A stretch of 64,000 nt of DNA. Source: Seriola aureovittata (taxonomy: Eukaryota; Chordata; Actinopteri; Carangiformes; Carangidae). A model generated the notes under the pieces. It saw only the letters and a list, made by a program, of their open reading frames with translations, did no database searches and was not told where the DNA came from. Where the stretch lies: the NCBI RefSeq assembly GCF_021018895.1, contig NC_079375.1, positions 17,605,992 to 17,669,991 of the forward strand, given 5' to 3'. Position numbers and translations under genes: made by a program. Shown one piece after another: positions 22,931 to 35,650 of the stretch (position 1 is the first letter of the stretch; each line of letters begins with the position of its first letter).

Positions 22931-25900
22931 ATTTTTTATTTAAGATTATTATACCAACATTGTGTTAATTTCCGTCATTGCCTCAGGGAAAAATGTGAGC
23001 AGAACAGTTCAGAGTGTTATGATGCATCTGACGCAGGATGTATAAGTGCAGCAGTTGGCCCCTGTAAGAAAATAGCAATTTCCAAGTCCAATATTGAGCC
23101 AACAGTACTGAACCTATATTTTTCACAGTGGCTGAGTCAGATCAATCAAACAACTTCATGCACCCACCCTTGCTATCTGTCTGTGGCCTGTTGCCATGGT
23201 GCCGAGCTTAACTCCTCCTCAGCTACAGAATCACTGCTATCCATCAGGGTGAAGTCAGGATGACCCTTACCATGGCAACCTGAATCCCTCCTCTCACTTC
23301 CCCTATGTCTGGGTGAGTGAGGTCCTGCTGTGTTGATTCACTTCTGCTCTGAAGACGGAACAGACACAAAAAAAACCCCACCGAAACCAAAAAACGAAAA
23401 AACCTATCACTAGCAGATGCTGTTTACACATCTTCCCATCCCCGCTCACTTCACTGGCTAACACACCGATCACTCTCCAGTTTCACTACCATGCCATAAC
23501 AGTAACTGGAATAACGCCATGCCAAAAGACTGCTCCTGTGCCTGCTGTACTGTGGTGCGCCTCTTAAAGACCCCCTCTGAATGTCAGAAATAAAGTAGTT
23601 TCATTTTATGCTTGTCATAATCCTCAGGAAGCAAAAAGCTGGTACAGTATAGTCAATCAGAACAAATTTATGCCCACCATTTTAGGCCTCGAGAGCAGCA
23701 TATTTCCTGCCAGCTGGACTCTTAGAAAGGCATATAGACTATTGAGCAAATAGCCCTTTCCCCCCAGCGACGATATAAGAATGTGAACTATCAAAAATCC
23801 CCCCCCCCAAAAAAAAAATGTCACGGCAGAAAGCTGTCTTCTCCTGGCTATGGGATTATGAATGAATTTCATGTGCTTCTTAGGGCTTGAACATGGGTTT
23901 CAGTGGCTTTATGTTGAGTCTAAAATGTTTTCTGTGGTCTCTTAAATGCGCTTCAGCACCAATCCTCGTGCAAAACTGACCCCACTGGCACTGTTACCAC
24001 TTAAGCCTCTTCCGAAAGCCACGGAAAAGCCCTGCAAGGCACTGACTCTGGACTCTGGATTTGCACTGAACAGAAACTTGTTATGACTGGAAGGCTCTAG
24101 AAAGCTGCTGGAAAATGAGGGACTAATGAGGAGCTCTGTCTCTTTAATAGTAGGTTTCACTCCACTGCACTGGACCAGTGAGCTCTACCACTGATCCACC
24201 ACTGGTCTGTTTTTAATGAAACACCTTTGTAACCTGTAATTCTCTGAATGACTGACTGACTGACAACTGCTGTGTCCAGATAAAACAGGGACCAGCAGGC
24301 AGAGTATAATATTGAAGTTAGTAATTCTGAAGTTTGAAGTTTATTTCAGGTCAGACTGAAGAAATGCGAGTTTAATTTGTAATTTTAGAAAAGTTCTTTT
24401 AGGGAAATTAGTGTAACTGCTGGAGAAACAGCTGCATTACATTCTGCCTTAAAAGACTTTACTTAGGGCAAAGGTATTAAGTGTAACCAGCTGTGGTCTG
24501 ACAAGCCTTTAAGCCACTTTTAATAATGCATCTCTTCCTGTTTGTGTGTCTTTGCTGTCAAATCTGTTTACGTCTCACAGCCAAATGTGTGCAACAAAAA
24601 GAAATCTGTTTTACAAAGATAATGAGACAGTCGGGGTGCGCTGTGTAGTTGCAGAAAAAGAAAAATGTTATTGTAAAGATGATTTGTCGGCCCATCTAAA
24701 ACAAGAATGTGAAATCTGGACACTGAGTCAACTGAGTCAAATATGTAGAGGTTTTTAAGAATAACTTATCTTTCCTGTTAGGCCTGATGGTACTCCTCTG
24801 ATGTGCAGATAAGTATTCACAAATAATGGTGATACCTTTGGGTAATTAGGAATTCTGTCTCTGTGTGACTTTGCAGTCATCTTCATTTCTATACAACAGC
24901 CAGACAGAGTTGTCTGTACACACCTGCAACCCAGGGTGTTCCCATTTTCTGTGTACAAAAATCATTAAGCACTTTCAGCTTTACAGGAGAAGCAGTGAAG
25001 AATATGGTGAAGATTTGCAAAAAATAAAATAAAAAAATAAAATAAAAATGGCACAACTACTATTTGGGCAAATATTACCATAGTGTATTCATCTTGAGTG
25101 AAGGAAAATTTGGATTCAAAGCATCACATTTCATTGGATTCTTGAGCAAAGCACAAAGTTCCCTGCTGCCAATTAGTATTTTTTGGATTTGATCTGAAAA
25201 CTTTCTTCTACAATTCCCCACTCTAGTTTACAAGTTTTGCAAAACATACTGTTAATGGAAGAGATGGCAACAACTCAGTTTGATGTTTTTTTTTTTTAAT
25301 CTGTTTTTCTTTTCTGAAGAAGCTAGAGAGACACAGGAAGGGAAGTACTATCTGTTCTACAGAAAAACACTGTAGGTGGTCCAGAGGCAGAGATCGTCAA
25401 TCCCACAACATTTCAACAGAAAGTTGTTGTGTAATTCTACCTCTTTACTGAATATAAAAATGCTTCAAACATGACGTCAGCCTTCTCAAAAGCCTGTGGC
25501 CTCAAATTGGTTATATAAATGGAAAATGAAAAATACATTAGACAATTCCCATTCCTCACAGTGAGAAGTGCTATCTCCATCTTTAGCTTGTATCAGCTTT
25601 CAAAAATATATTCAGAAGTGACATCTGAGTGTGTCTGAGCATGTGTGTGTGTGGGTGTCTGCGTGCATGTGTGTGGACCACTGAGGCAGGAAATCTGTGG
25701 AAATGTTGTTATCAAGGAGATGATGAGAAACATGCTGATGGGACCTCCCGGCTTATCAAAACACATTAACAATGCCACAGTCCAAAGCTGATGTAGTGAC
25801 GAGCCTGGGTTCACTCCTCTGGTGCACACACACACACACACACACTGACATATATTCACACCTTTGTACATCACATTTACTGCTGACAATAAACCAGCTG

Positions 25901-26034
25901 TCATCCAACTGAGAAAGAGAGAAAGAGAGAGAGAAACAAATGGATACCTAGCTGGTAGATGGACAGATACAAATATATTGAAGAATATATCGTCACTGCA
26001 CAGAATGTACAAAATAAGTTTTCACCACTAGCTA

Positions 26035-26096
26035 GCAGCTAGCTGGCTTGCCTTTTGTGTGTGTAGATAGCTAGTTAGCTAGTTAGCTAGATAGCT

Positions 26097-26127
<31 letters not shown>

Positions 26128-26144
26128 TTGATTGATTGATTGAT
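26035..26144. repeat. Compound tetranucleotide microsatellite (TAGC, GACA, TTGA)
   Basis: Three arrays sit in series: TAGCTAGT-type units (26064-26097), GACA units (26098-26124) and TTGA units (26127-26144). The array ends 8 bp from the ptprs splice donor at 26152, so in the transcript (UCAA)n begins almost at the 5' splice site. Confidence 0.95.
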
Positions 26145-26152
26145 AGCCATAC

Positions 26153-26297
26153 CTAATGCTCCACACAGGCTGCTCAAAGGGCCTGTTAGCAGGATAATCA
26201 ACGGTAGCAGCATACACAAGGGAGAGGGGCTAAGGCTGAGCCCCAGGATAGGCCTCCTGGACTGGGCTAGAGCCCCACCTGTCCTGGGCAGAGGCAT
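26153..26297 (-). CDS. ptprs: ptprs start-codon exon: signal peptide
   Basis: The ATG at 26297-26295 (context GCCATGC) opens 48 codons and leaves one G before a GTATGG donor (phase 1). It reads MPLPRTGGALAQSRR, then PILGLSLSPSPLCMLL, then PLIILLTGPLSSLCGAL. A basic N-region, a hydrophobic Leu/Ile core and a small-residue Ser-Leu-Cys-Gly-Ala end make a standard signal peptide, cleaved probably near Gly-Ala. The split codon with the 21740 exon gives Ala before PPKFTK. An in-frame TGA lies upstream in the same exon, so this ATG is the first possible start. Two upstream GTG codons in frame are not used as starts in vertebrates. Signal sequences vary between species, so the call rests on phase, position and composition. 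Confidence 0.85.
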
Positions 26298-26370
26298 GGC
26301 AGGCACCACCGTGGGCCGGTTGGAGACGACAGAGATACGGGAAGGGCTTCACTCAACAGGGATAGGCACT
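26298..26370 (-). other. ptprs: ptprs 5' UTR part of the start-codon exon
   Basis: On the minus strand a T-rich tract followed by CCCCTATGTCTCTGCAG provides an acceptor at 26371, and the exon starts AGTGCCTATC. This implies at least one further non-coding exon upstream. Confidence 0.7.
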
Positions 26371-28985
26371 CTGCAGAGACATAGGGGAAAAAAAACATGA
26401 AGGTCAGCGGTTACAAACGACAGGCATATTTCCTCCACCTCTGATTCATCGTTCTGCTTTCAGAGTGAAATGTCAATGCACCATAAGGGAAGAGATGGAA
26501 AACATACAATAATTCATACAGACGCAGAGAAAACCTCATGAAAAGAAATTAAAGAAAAATTCATGCTAATGCAGGATTAGGTCTTTTGATTTAGCAAGAG
26601 CACTTCTGATTTGGGATTAACAGCGCAAGCAGGCCAGCAATGACTGAACTAATACCAGAACAATAGAGCCACTGTTCAACAACTAAGACAAGAAACAGAC
26701 CGAAATAGTTTCCAGCGTACTGCTTCTGTATTAATAAGTCTCCTTTTCTAGTGAGCCGTGAAATGAGCTGCAATGATACATTTTTAAGGGTTTTTTTTTT
26801 TTTCCCCTCAGACATCCCAATAATTTCATTTTAGCTCTGGCCTAATTCCTTTTTAGCGTTCAGTATTTTACTGCTCTGGTGGCACATAAAAGTGTTAATG
26901 CAATAATACATTTGGAGTGTGCCACAGTAATGAAAAACACTAAAACAAAGAGGATTGAGGGGTCAGTAAGAATGCAGCAAAATTCAATAACAGCAAATGT
27001 ATCAGAAACTGCTGCTTTAATAGACATTCCCCCTCTAGTTAATCCCTCGCCTTGGGGTGGGGGGGGGTGAGGTGGGGGATCTCCATGAGTATTTTTGCTC
27101 TTTCCTCACGTAAACACATGCAGTCGCGCACATCTTTAAGTCTGAACATAATTCAGCTCTGTCTGCTTACAGAGATTTAGACAAGCTGTGCAGAAGCTCC
27201 CTGTCTGGGAGTCAATAACTCCTCAGTCCTATCGAGCTCTCCCGACCCCCACCCCTCTGCCCGATGTGTCAGAACGCAGGTGGGGAGGCCAAATGAGAAA
27301 GGGGCCTTTGTTAACCTGTCATATATCACACACATACGCGTCTCCCTTCAAGCGCCATTACGGGATAACATATATGCTCTCAGGGAGACGCAGCATGTAT
27401 TCACAGGTGACAGGCCACACTGTGATCGGCACATAAATATGCGCAAACACCCATGAGCGCACTTTCACCCTGACATGTCTGATACACTGGCAGAAATGGA
27501 CTAGCAGAGATTAGGCCAACCCTTACTCGCCTTTACTAAATGAAAGAGGCATTTCTGGTGAGTTACATATTCAAAGACTCCTCCAACCACTTATTGAGCT
27601 AATGACCTGCTCAAACACATTACTGCCTGCCAGTCCCTACACTAAAAATAGCTCATCTGAAAACATGGCTGTCTATCTGATCCAGGCTCTTTTTCTCGCC
27701 GCTCTGCCCTCGTCTTATCTAACGCTGCGTTAATAGACGTTGAATAGAAAAGCTTTCAGCGTCCCCTTTTCAATTGAACAATGTGATAAGAAAAATCAGA
27801 TCAGAGCTCATTCAAGCACCATTGGCAGCATGTTAAGTAAATTCTCCTCTTACGGAAACTCAATTTGCCACCGTTAATCTAACTAGAGCTACTGCTCTGC
27901 ATGGAGCCACACGGCCACTGAAACATTAGGTACTCCTCGTATGTTGCAGTGTCTGCTTCCTTTGTCCTGTGAGCTGGATTTACCGAGGCCTTTATATCTG
28001 TCTGTGACCTCAGTCTAACCCTATCTATCATTATCAGTTCATCCAGCCCTACCTGTTGTTTTCACCTGCTGACAGAGCCCTCTCTGCTCTACCTCCACTA
28101 TAGTCCCTCACCGTCCACCTAATCCTTAATTTTACCCTCATCTCACTCCTGCATTAGTCTCCGTATTCCATGAAATCTCCTCTTCTCCCATCTCCTTTCA
28201 TCTCCTTCCTCCCGTCTCCTCTCTACTTTCCTCCTCGACTCCCCTGTTAACCTCTCCTCTCTTGATGCCATCTCCTCCGTGGCACCCAATCATTCATCTC
28301 CTTCCCCTTCTATACACACTCTAAACCCTGCTTGTATCCAAATCCTCCTCCTCTCCCCAGCTGCCCTGCACCGGCTGCTCCAGCTGTTGCTGGTCCATTG
28401 ACACAATTCAAACAAAGGGGCTTAGAGCATCCTACAGCTGTGGATGTTGAGGGAGCGAGCCAAAACAGATACACAGACGCAGAAGCACACCATGCCAGTC
28501 TGGGCATGTTTGTGCCTGTGCGATAATGGCATACAACACTCTTCCTCTCCTTACATGTAGACTCAGCCGTGCTTGTTGGGGAGAAGCAAAATTAAAAGGT
28601 GTGACCATTGCGAGCACGAATATTCTCATGACTCAGGCTTACCTACAGTCTCTGCAGCCCCCTCACAGATATCACAACCTGCTCTTCCTAATCATCTGGC
28701 TCAGCATCCAGAGAGAAGACAGCAGGGGATGGTCTTATTACCTTTTCAGCGTGACAACACAGATGGTCAGCCAGACAGATAGATTGATGGGGATACATGT
28801 GCTATTTATTGCAGGGAAGCAGATAATGACACCACAGCTCAGGTGGTGAAATGTACACCGGTTATTGTGCTCCATCAGGCTGATGAAATAACATTGTTTA
28901 GGTGGCATCCAACCTGCACCCGCTCCGCTGGGGCCCCTCAGAAGTTGACATGTTTTGTTTTTCTCACCTCGTCCCCACCCTGCAA

Positions 28986-29030
28986 CCCCCCCCCCCCCCC
29001 CCATCCTTACCTCCACCCACCCTCCCCCAC
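28986..29030 (-). other. G-run cluster, candidate G-quadruplex on the transcript strand
   Basis: The plus strand has C17 (28986-29002) followed by CACCC, ACCC and CTCCCCC runs. The minus strand therefore has five or more closely spaced G-runs, including GGGGGAGGGTGGGTGG. Confidence 0.6.
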
Positions 29031-29639
29031 TTTTACCCATGATGCCTTTTGCGACAAGTGGGTTGAGATGGTCTCACAAGGCCTGTCTCCATGACAACCA
29101 GCTAGGAGCGCTCATAGGAAAACCAGATATGTTTCCTGCAGCACCATGCTAGCTGTGAGATAGCACACCTGATAGGAAGTGTGCCTATTTTCTTTTTTTT
29201 TTCTCCCCCATTTATTTCTTTTAGCTTTAATTTTGATCCAGTGCTGTGAGCAAGCATTTCATGTGAGTTGTGAAGCTTGGAGGATTTGGTTCAGCTTTCT
29301 TTTTTTGTTATATTTTAGGGAAAAGAATGGGAGGAAAAACTTTTTTTCAGGGTTGAATGGTAAGATTGCATGCACTGTCATTTGTCCTCATTCACATTTT
29401 TACCAGCGATTCTGACACTTAGGATTTTTTCAGAACAAAAATAACCCTATCTTGAATAATGCATGGCTTTGTGTGCTTGGAGTGGAAAAGTTTGGGGTAG
29501 GAACTGTGTATTAGTCAGATGCAAGGAGGGGTTGAGGCTGATATTACTTCATGTTTCCTATGACCCTGGACCCTGCAGGCAAACGAGACTCACAAATGCA
29601 TGCACACCCACAGGGCCATGCGTACACAAAAGCACAGAG

Positions 29640-29653
29640 ACACACACATACAA

Positions 29654-29684
<31 letters not shown>

Positions 29685-29703
29685 CACACACACAAAAAAA
29701 AAA
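29640..29703. repeat. (CA)n microsatellite with A-run
   Basis: Interrupted CA repeat ending in A10. More CA-rich sequence follows at 29775-29845. Confidence 0.9.
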
Positions 29704-30755
29704 TGACAGATGGCAAAGCATCATGGGGGAGATTGGCACTCACTCTCTCACACTTCCCTTCTCTCTCTTTTAAACACACAGCCCACAGACACACAAATAT
29801 ACAGGCGCACACACACACATGCATGAGCACACATAGGCACACACGTTGAGGATCAGAGGCACAGGATGAAGCACGGCTTACTGCAGGCATGAGCTGCACC
29901 GCCCTGGTTACATTTTTAGCAGTGGAAATAAAATATCTGAGACTCCTCTCTAACAAGAAAACACACCTGTCACTCAAATACAGCGATTCTTTGCCCTGAA
30001 TATAAATGAATCTGGAGACTTGGGTGCTTCAACTAAATCTCTGGGAGACTTGCTTAATGCTACAGGATGCTGACTGTGGATGCCCCATACAACACACGTC
30101 CAAACAGTGGGAAATGATGGGAAATATTGACGAGTACCAATAACATTCCCGACCACAAGCTACAATTTTCATCACTGGTGTAAAGCCATAAACAAGGTTT
30201 CCACTGGAGTTTCAAATCACACTGCTGAGAGCCAATATGACTCATGAACACAGCAAAATCACACCAAACCTGTGGGCACAGAGGGAAAACCCATATAAGT
30301 CATTATTTATTATGTGTGGGGGTTTTTTTCAAGCTGTGTACTGCTGAAATAAATTCTCATTCATCGAATATTTGATCAGAAAATTCAGTTGCTGACATAG
30401 ACTCTGACTGTTATATTAATCCATCCATTCAATTAACTATCACTGTTTTTATTTTTTCAGTTCATGCCACTTTAAATATAATATTTTATGGGGTTGACTG
30501 TTAATTAGACAAAAAGGCAATCTGAAGACATCATTCTGAGTTCTGCTAGATTGAGATTTGCATTTTTCAGTATTAAATTATTAATGACCAAACTAAATTA
30601 TGGATGAAATTACTAATTGCACATCAAAGTATTAATTAAACAATAGCTTAATTGATAATGAAATTATTTGAACAAACAGTTTTCTCGTAAATCATAAATC
30701 ACTCCATTCTTAACCGTTTTTTTTCTATACAGCCATCTTCTCCAGGTCTCCAGTG

Positions 30756-30790
30756 CTCTTGCTAGGTTAAATAAAGGTTAAATAAATTAT
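30756..30790 (+). repeat. LINE-like 3' tail
   Basis: Tandem GGTTAAATAAA units (ggttaaataaa-ggttaaataaa), a common 3' end of fish LINEs. Confidence 0.4.
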
Positions 30791-33354
30791 TAATAATCAT
30801 GTGGAAATTATCTGCTGCTTTTTTGAGTTCCCCAAATATCATTTTTTCTTATTACTTTTTTTTTTCTGTTCTTTCAGCCTCTGTGTTACAGGCTGCAGTA
30901 AGTGGTAGATGACACCAGGTCTGTATTTGTATTGACAATCTGAAGATTTTTAATTTCCATATTCTAAAGACGTATGTGTGCACACTTTCTGTCTCTCCTT
31001 TTGATCAGAGTGTGTGTGCAGTAGGTATTTAGCTGTCGAGTGTGTTCTCCGTATGAGTGCTTTCAAATCTCTCTTTTATATGTCTCCAGTGGCAAGTTTC
31101 CTTTTATACTCATTTATCATGTGATCTTCAGAAAACCAGCATGATTTTCTCATTATCATGAAATAATGATATCCAACTCATAATAATAGCTTTCTTGGGA
31201 TCATGAAAAAACTGAATTTTAAAAACTGTATCCACCCACATCTTCTCTGCATGGCTTTCTCTGGCAGGGAGCATGAGTTTTGCTCGAGGTCATAATTTAA
31301 TTAACTGATCACCTGCAGCTACCAGGGGGAGAAGACATAAGATACTAGAATGACAAACTTCCGCTTATGTAAGAGAGTATAATTTCCTCAGCTCTACACT
31401 TTCCTCCAAGTGAAGGGGCTATAGTCACACTGCACAAAATCAGTATATCAAATATAAATGCATAAATTACAAACCAGCATAAATTTTATTTATGACTATT
31501 TCAGCTGTTAGATCACTGTTCCCCATTTTAAAATTCTGGATGTGCTTCAGTTTTTGTTCATCACAACTCCATTTCATAGCCAGGACAACACATGGAGGGA
31601 GGCGTAGAGAGAGAAGCGTGACTGAAACCCTCTCCCGCCCCAATACTAATATGCTAAAATAACCAAACTAAGTTTCCCTTTGACCTCAATCTCTGCATGT
31701 CTAGGACATAGCAAAGCTGCAGCAGCCCAACAATGGTGCGGCAAATGTACACCCACGCATTTTAAAGGGGCTCCAAGGTCAGACAAACCAAAACAACTAG
31801 AAGGAGGCATCCAGTAATGGATGCATCTGCCTCAGAAGAGCACCGCAACAGATGGACTGGCTCCTGCTAAGCAGGAAATGTATTACCAAATGGTATAAAA
31901 GTATATATAGAGCAGATTATCGAAGGGAGTCAGAACAGGGGAAATACAGTAAAAGTGTTTATAGGCTAAGTTAAGCTGGTTCGGTCACAGGAAGTTAAGA
32001 GTTAGTGCTGCTGGAATGAGGAGTCCGCCTGAGTAAATCTAATATTTCTTTTAAATGAGATAAAGAGGCATATTATCATACATCTGTTAAATGCAACTAT
32101 GTTGCTCAACATTAGTTTACATTACATTAAATAACAGGACATTATTCTTTAACCTTTATTCCAGCAACTAATGGTGCTTTAATCAAGCGCTAATGTAGTG
32201 CCACCTGTTTTCTGCGGTGCTACTTTCACCCACGCTCACTTTAACAAAATGAGGAAAGTTTGTTTTCAAACGGATAGATGCCAAGCGTAAAAAAGGGATT
32301 TGAGGGATATATTATGATCGGATAGAAAAGAATTACAAAGCTATAAAGCCTTTCAAATCTTTAATATATTACTTTGAAAACACAGGGCCAAATAGACCTG
32401 CTTCTCAGCTGCAATAACAGCTGAATGTTATGTACATTTTATAATGTTTAACATACAAGTCATAGCATAAGATTACTGGGAATGTGCCCACAATGTAGAT
32501 GCTGTAACATGTCCCAAATTTGGTTTAAAAGAGGATCTATGCATAACAATGTTGTGAAAACCTTACAGCTTCAATTTCGACAATTTTCATGCTTTCAAAT
32601 AAGTTGAAGGATTACTTGCTCCTCCGTGAGCTGAGTCAATTTTTCAACCCCTTAGGCTCATAAACCTCTTTCAAAGCCCTTAGGGTAATGCCAAAAATGC
32701 GTTGTCATCCAGCTAAAACATGGCTGTTTTTTTTTTTTTTTCTTTCTTGCAAACAAAACTGACATTCTACAGATAGAGCTTCACCCGACAGGTGAAGGTT
32801 TTCACCTAACAACAGCAGAGGAACAAGATGCGTACACGTCCACATACACACACCTCCACCACACTCACTCAACTGAAACGACAAAACACAGAGCTCCCAA
32901 ACACCAACATATTTCGTAATTTCTACCAGCGACACCCCCCACCCCCCCACCCAAGAGGCAGCCGATCTTCTGTGCAGCGGCTCATTACGCAGGCTGATGG
33001 TTGAGTCCTTGTCAACTCACTGTCCAATTAGCATATCTAAGGCTGGCACAGACTCTTATCCTAGCGGGAGAGAGAACTGTATATACATACTGATGTCCAC
33101 ATAGTTATGCACTTACATGTACATCCCTAATTGTTAAACAGCTCTGACATATGAGAGGAGAAGCATTATGTAAATCATCCGATTACAGGTCCAATCCCTA
33201 ATCACAATCTGAGACAAACAGTTGCTTCTTTAAATAAATCTAAAACACTGTTAATAAATGTATTCTGAATAAATTATCACTGGCTCACTTTCTATCCATC
33301 CATCTATACCATCATTTCTTAATAAAATGAATGATTAAACGTCCATTGGGTGAC

Positions 33355-33405
33355 ACACACACAGACACACACACACACGCACACACACACACGCACACAC
33401 GCACA
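33355..33405. repeat. (CA)n microsatellite, interrupted
   Basis: CA repeats broken by GA and CG dinucleotides. Confidence 0.9.
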
Positions 33406-34476
33406 CATATGGAAGAAAGACACTGCCAGCCAAGACACACCGCAGCCAATTAGTGAGCTTCTCCTGGAGCAGGACTAAAGCTCCCTGACAACAGAGAACA
33501 CCTTCATCTTCCTGGACGTCACTGTCATCATCCCGGCCATCATCATATTTCAATTGTGCTTCATTAATGAGACATGCCAGCCATTTTTGCCTCCCTGTTT
33601 CGGCTGTTTAGCACAACCTACACACCAGCACCAGTCAGCAGACAAAGTCGTGTTGTGTAAAGCAGATTGGAGAGCTTGTTGATAAGCTTATCATGAGAGT
33701 GATAACAGTAGCCTAGAGAAACACTGTGCTCTGTTTTAATAACCTCATATTGATAGATCAGTCATATACAATTATCCAATGGGGATGTCATTAACGTAAG
33801 CTCCATAGACATCTTCAAATGGATTCGGCTTTATATTGATTTATTGAGTGAATATCATCCTTTGTGAGCGATCAACATGCATAACAAACACAAACACACA
33901 CCTCGCACAAATCTACACAGTTTTACAATCATTCCAGTTCACTGTAATCTTGAAGCAACCCTTTACTCATTCTTTGCTTATGTAAAATATCTCCAGTCCC
34001 TTTGGGAGGTGTTTGTAAATTTTCTGGAGACACACTGTTGTGTTTGCCCAGGATCCAAGTCTCTCCTGTGTATTTGTGCTGCCATGGTATCACCTGTCTA
34101 CCTTGGTCACATGACATGGCGTCCACTGAGAGCTCATTATCTCACAACTGCAACACAGTTCTGCAACAACAGTGAGATCATCTATAGAAAATTAACACAC
34201 GTTTCACACTCTTTCACAGTCTTACTGTTTGGCATTTTGTTAAAGGTAAATTTATAGCACAAAAATATGGCCAGAGATGCTGATCACTGGCAACTTGGCA
34301 CATGGCTTTTCACTTAAGGAATTCACCATTCAATAGCAGGACTGATCTCTGGGGCTCTGTATGCTCGTGAACAAATCCTATTTACGTGCAACACAGGCGA
34401 CCAGTCTTCGCAGCTCTCTCACTAACCAGCCATTGCATGACTTCCTGATGGAGATGAGATTTGTGACGCCAAATGA

Positions 34477-34520
34477 ATTTCTCCTTGAGGGACGATAAAG
34501 TTGTGAATAGAATTGAAAAC
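34477..34520 (+). repeat. LINE-like 3' tail
   Basis: AATTTCTCCTTGAGGGACGATAAAG-like sequence resembles the TTCCCCTTGGGGATCAATAAAG-type end of Rex-like LINEs. Confidence 0.4.
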
Positions 34521-34785
34521 AGGAGTAATGGGGTAGAAAAAATGCATTTGTCCTCCGTCTCATTGCTGAAATCAGACGGAGAGTGTGTCTCGGTAAGTGA
34601 AGAGATGAAATGCTTGTCAAGCGGTAACAGACTTCTGCACGGATGTTTTCCACCAGTGACTAGCCATTACTCTCACCTCCGTCAAACAAATACTTCATCT
34701 AACGTGGCATCCTGTGTGCTTTGGAGACAGAGTAATACTAAAATGCCACAAAAGAAATGTGAGGCTGTATTCGAGAGCTATGTAC

Positions 34786-34788
<3 letters not shown>

Positions 34789-34836
<48 letters not shown>
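34789..34836. repeat. (CA)n microsatellite
   Basis: CA repeat with one AA interruption. Confidence 0.95.
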
Positions 34837-35254
34837 GCCTGCAGAATATTTCCCGCTGACCCCGCAGGGACTCCAATCTTCTAGCTTTTAAGTTTTCTAT
34901 CTGTGAGTTGTGATGATGAAACAGAGCTGTAAGTTTCCTGGAAGTTGTCCCTTTTCCATCCTGCACAGTAAAGGTCTTTTGGTGGAGCAGAGCTGTTTCA
35001 CTGATGCAATAAAGATGTTCTTTCACTAACAGGTATATGGAGGCACGCCAAAACCTTTTCTTTTCTTGGGTCTGTAGAGCTGACTACAACAGGGCACAGT
35101 TGTTTTAGACAGGTGGCAATTAAAGGCATCAGATCTACTTGTTCAGAGAGGAAAAAACTTAATTGTAGTTAGTTACTAGAATGTAGAATTACTCAGATAA
35201 AGAAATGTTAAGTGAGGCTTACAGTCTCAGGAATGCTGAGAGCCTGTGCTACAC

Positions 35255-35650
35255 AATAGTGTTTTGAGCTACATGATAATATCAGTATGCTAATATTCTC
35301 AAAATTACAATGCTTAAGCAGGTATAATGTTTGCTATGTTTACCATGTTAGTGTACCACTTTACTTTAGCATGCTAGAATGCTTACATTTACTAATTAGC
35401 ATTGAACAGAAGTACAATTTATGCTGATGGAATGCCATTAGTTTTATGGGGTTTTGGCTATATTTCAGAGTACTGGACAAATTGACATTTTGCTGCCGTA
35501 ATGGGGCTAGATAAAAGTCAGAGAATCACCAAAGTCACTAGGATTCAACAGTTCAAGAGCTGTTGAGACATTTAAATCTGGACCCAAGAGGCGGACTGAC
35601 AGACGGACACTGCCATCCCTACAGCCATGCCGCTAGCATGGCTAAAAACT
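35255..35650 (+). repeat. Dispersed teleost repeat
   Basis: The sequence runs from 'gagctacatgataatatcagtatgc' style motifs through 'gctaattagca', 'ggacaaattgaca' and 'atcaccaaagtcactagg' to 'gacggacactgccatc' and 'catgccgctagcatggctaaa'. This order recurs in many percomorph genomes as a high-copy interspersed repeat. Recognition is from memory of such sequences, and the class is unknown to me. Confidence 0.5.

Larger units (their letters stand above)
21741..26152 (-). other. ptprs: ptprs intron after the signal-peptide exon (4,412 bp)
   Basis: Phase-1 intron. It contains a degraded LINE fragment (22590-22930), C- and A-homopolymers near 23795-23818, a (CA)n run near 25823-25845 and a compound tetranucleotide repeat next to its donor. 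No other gene seen. Confidence 0.8.

Noticed and set aside
22747..22968. 73-codon plus-strand frame
   Set aside because: Antisense to a LINE reverse-transcriptase remnant.
29463..29977. Frames of 128 and 139 codons on opposite strands
   Set aside because: Thr-His and Cys-Val repeats from CA-rich sequence.
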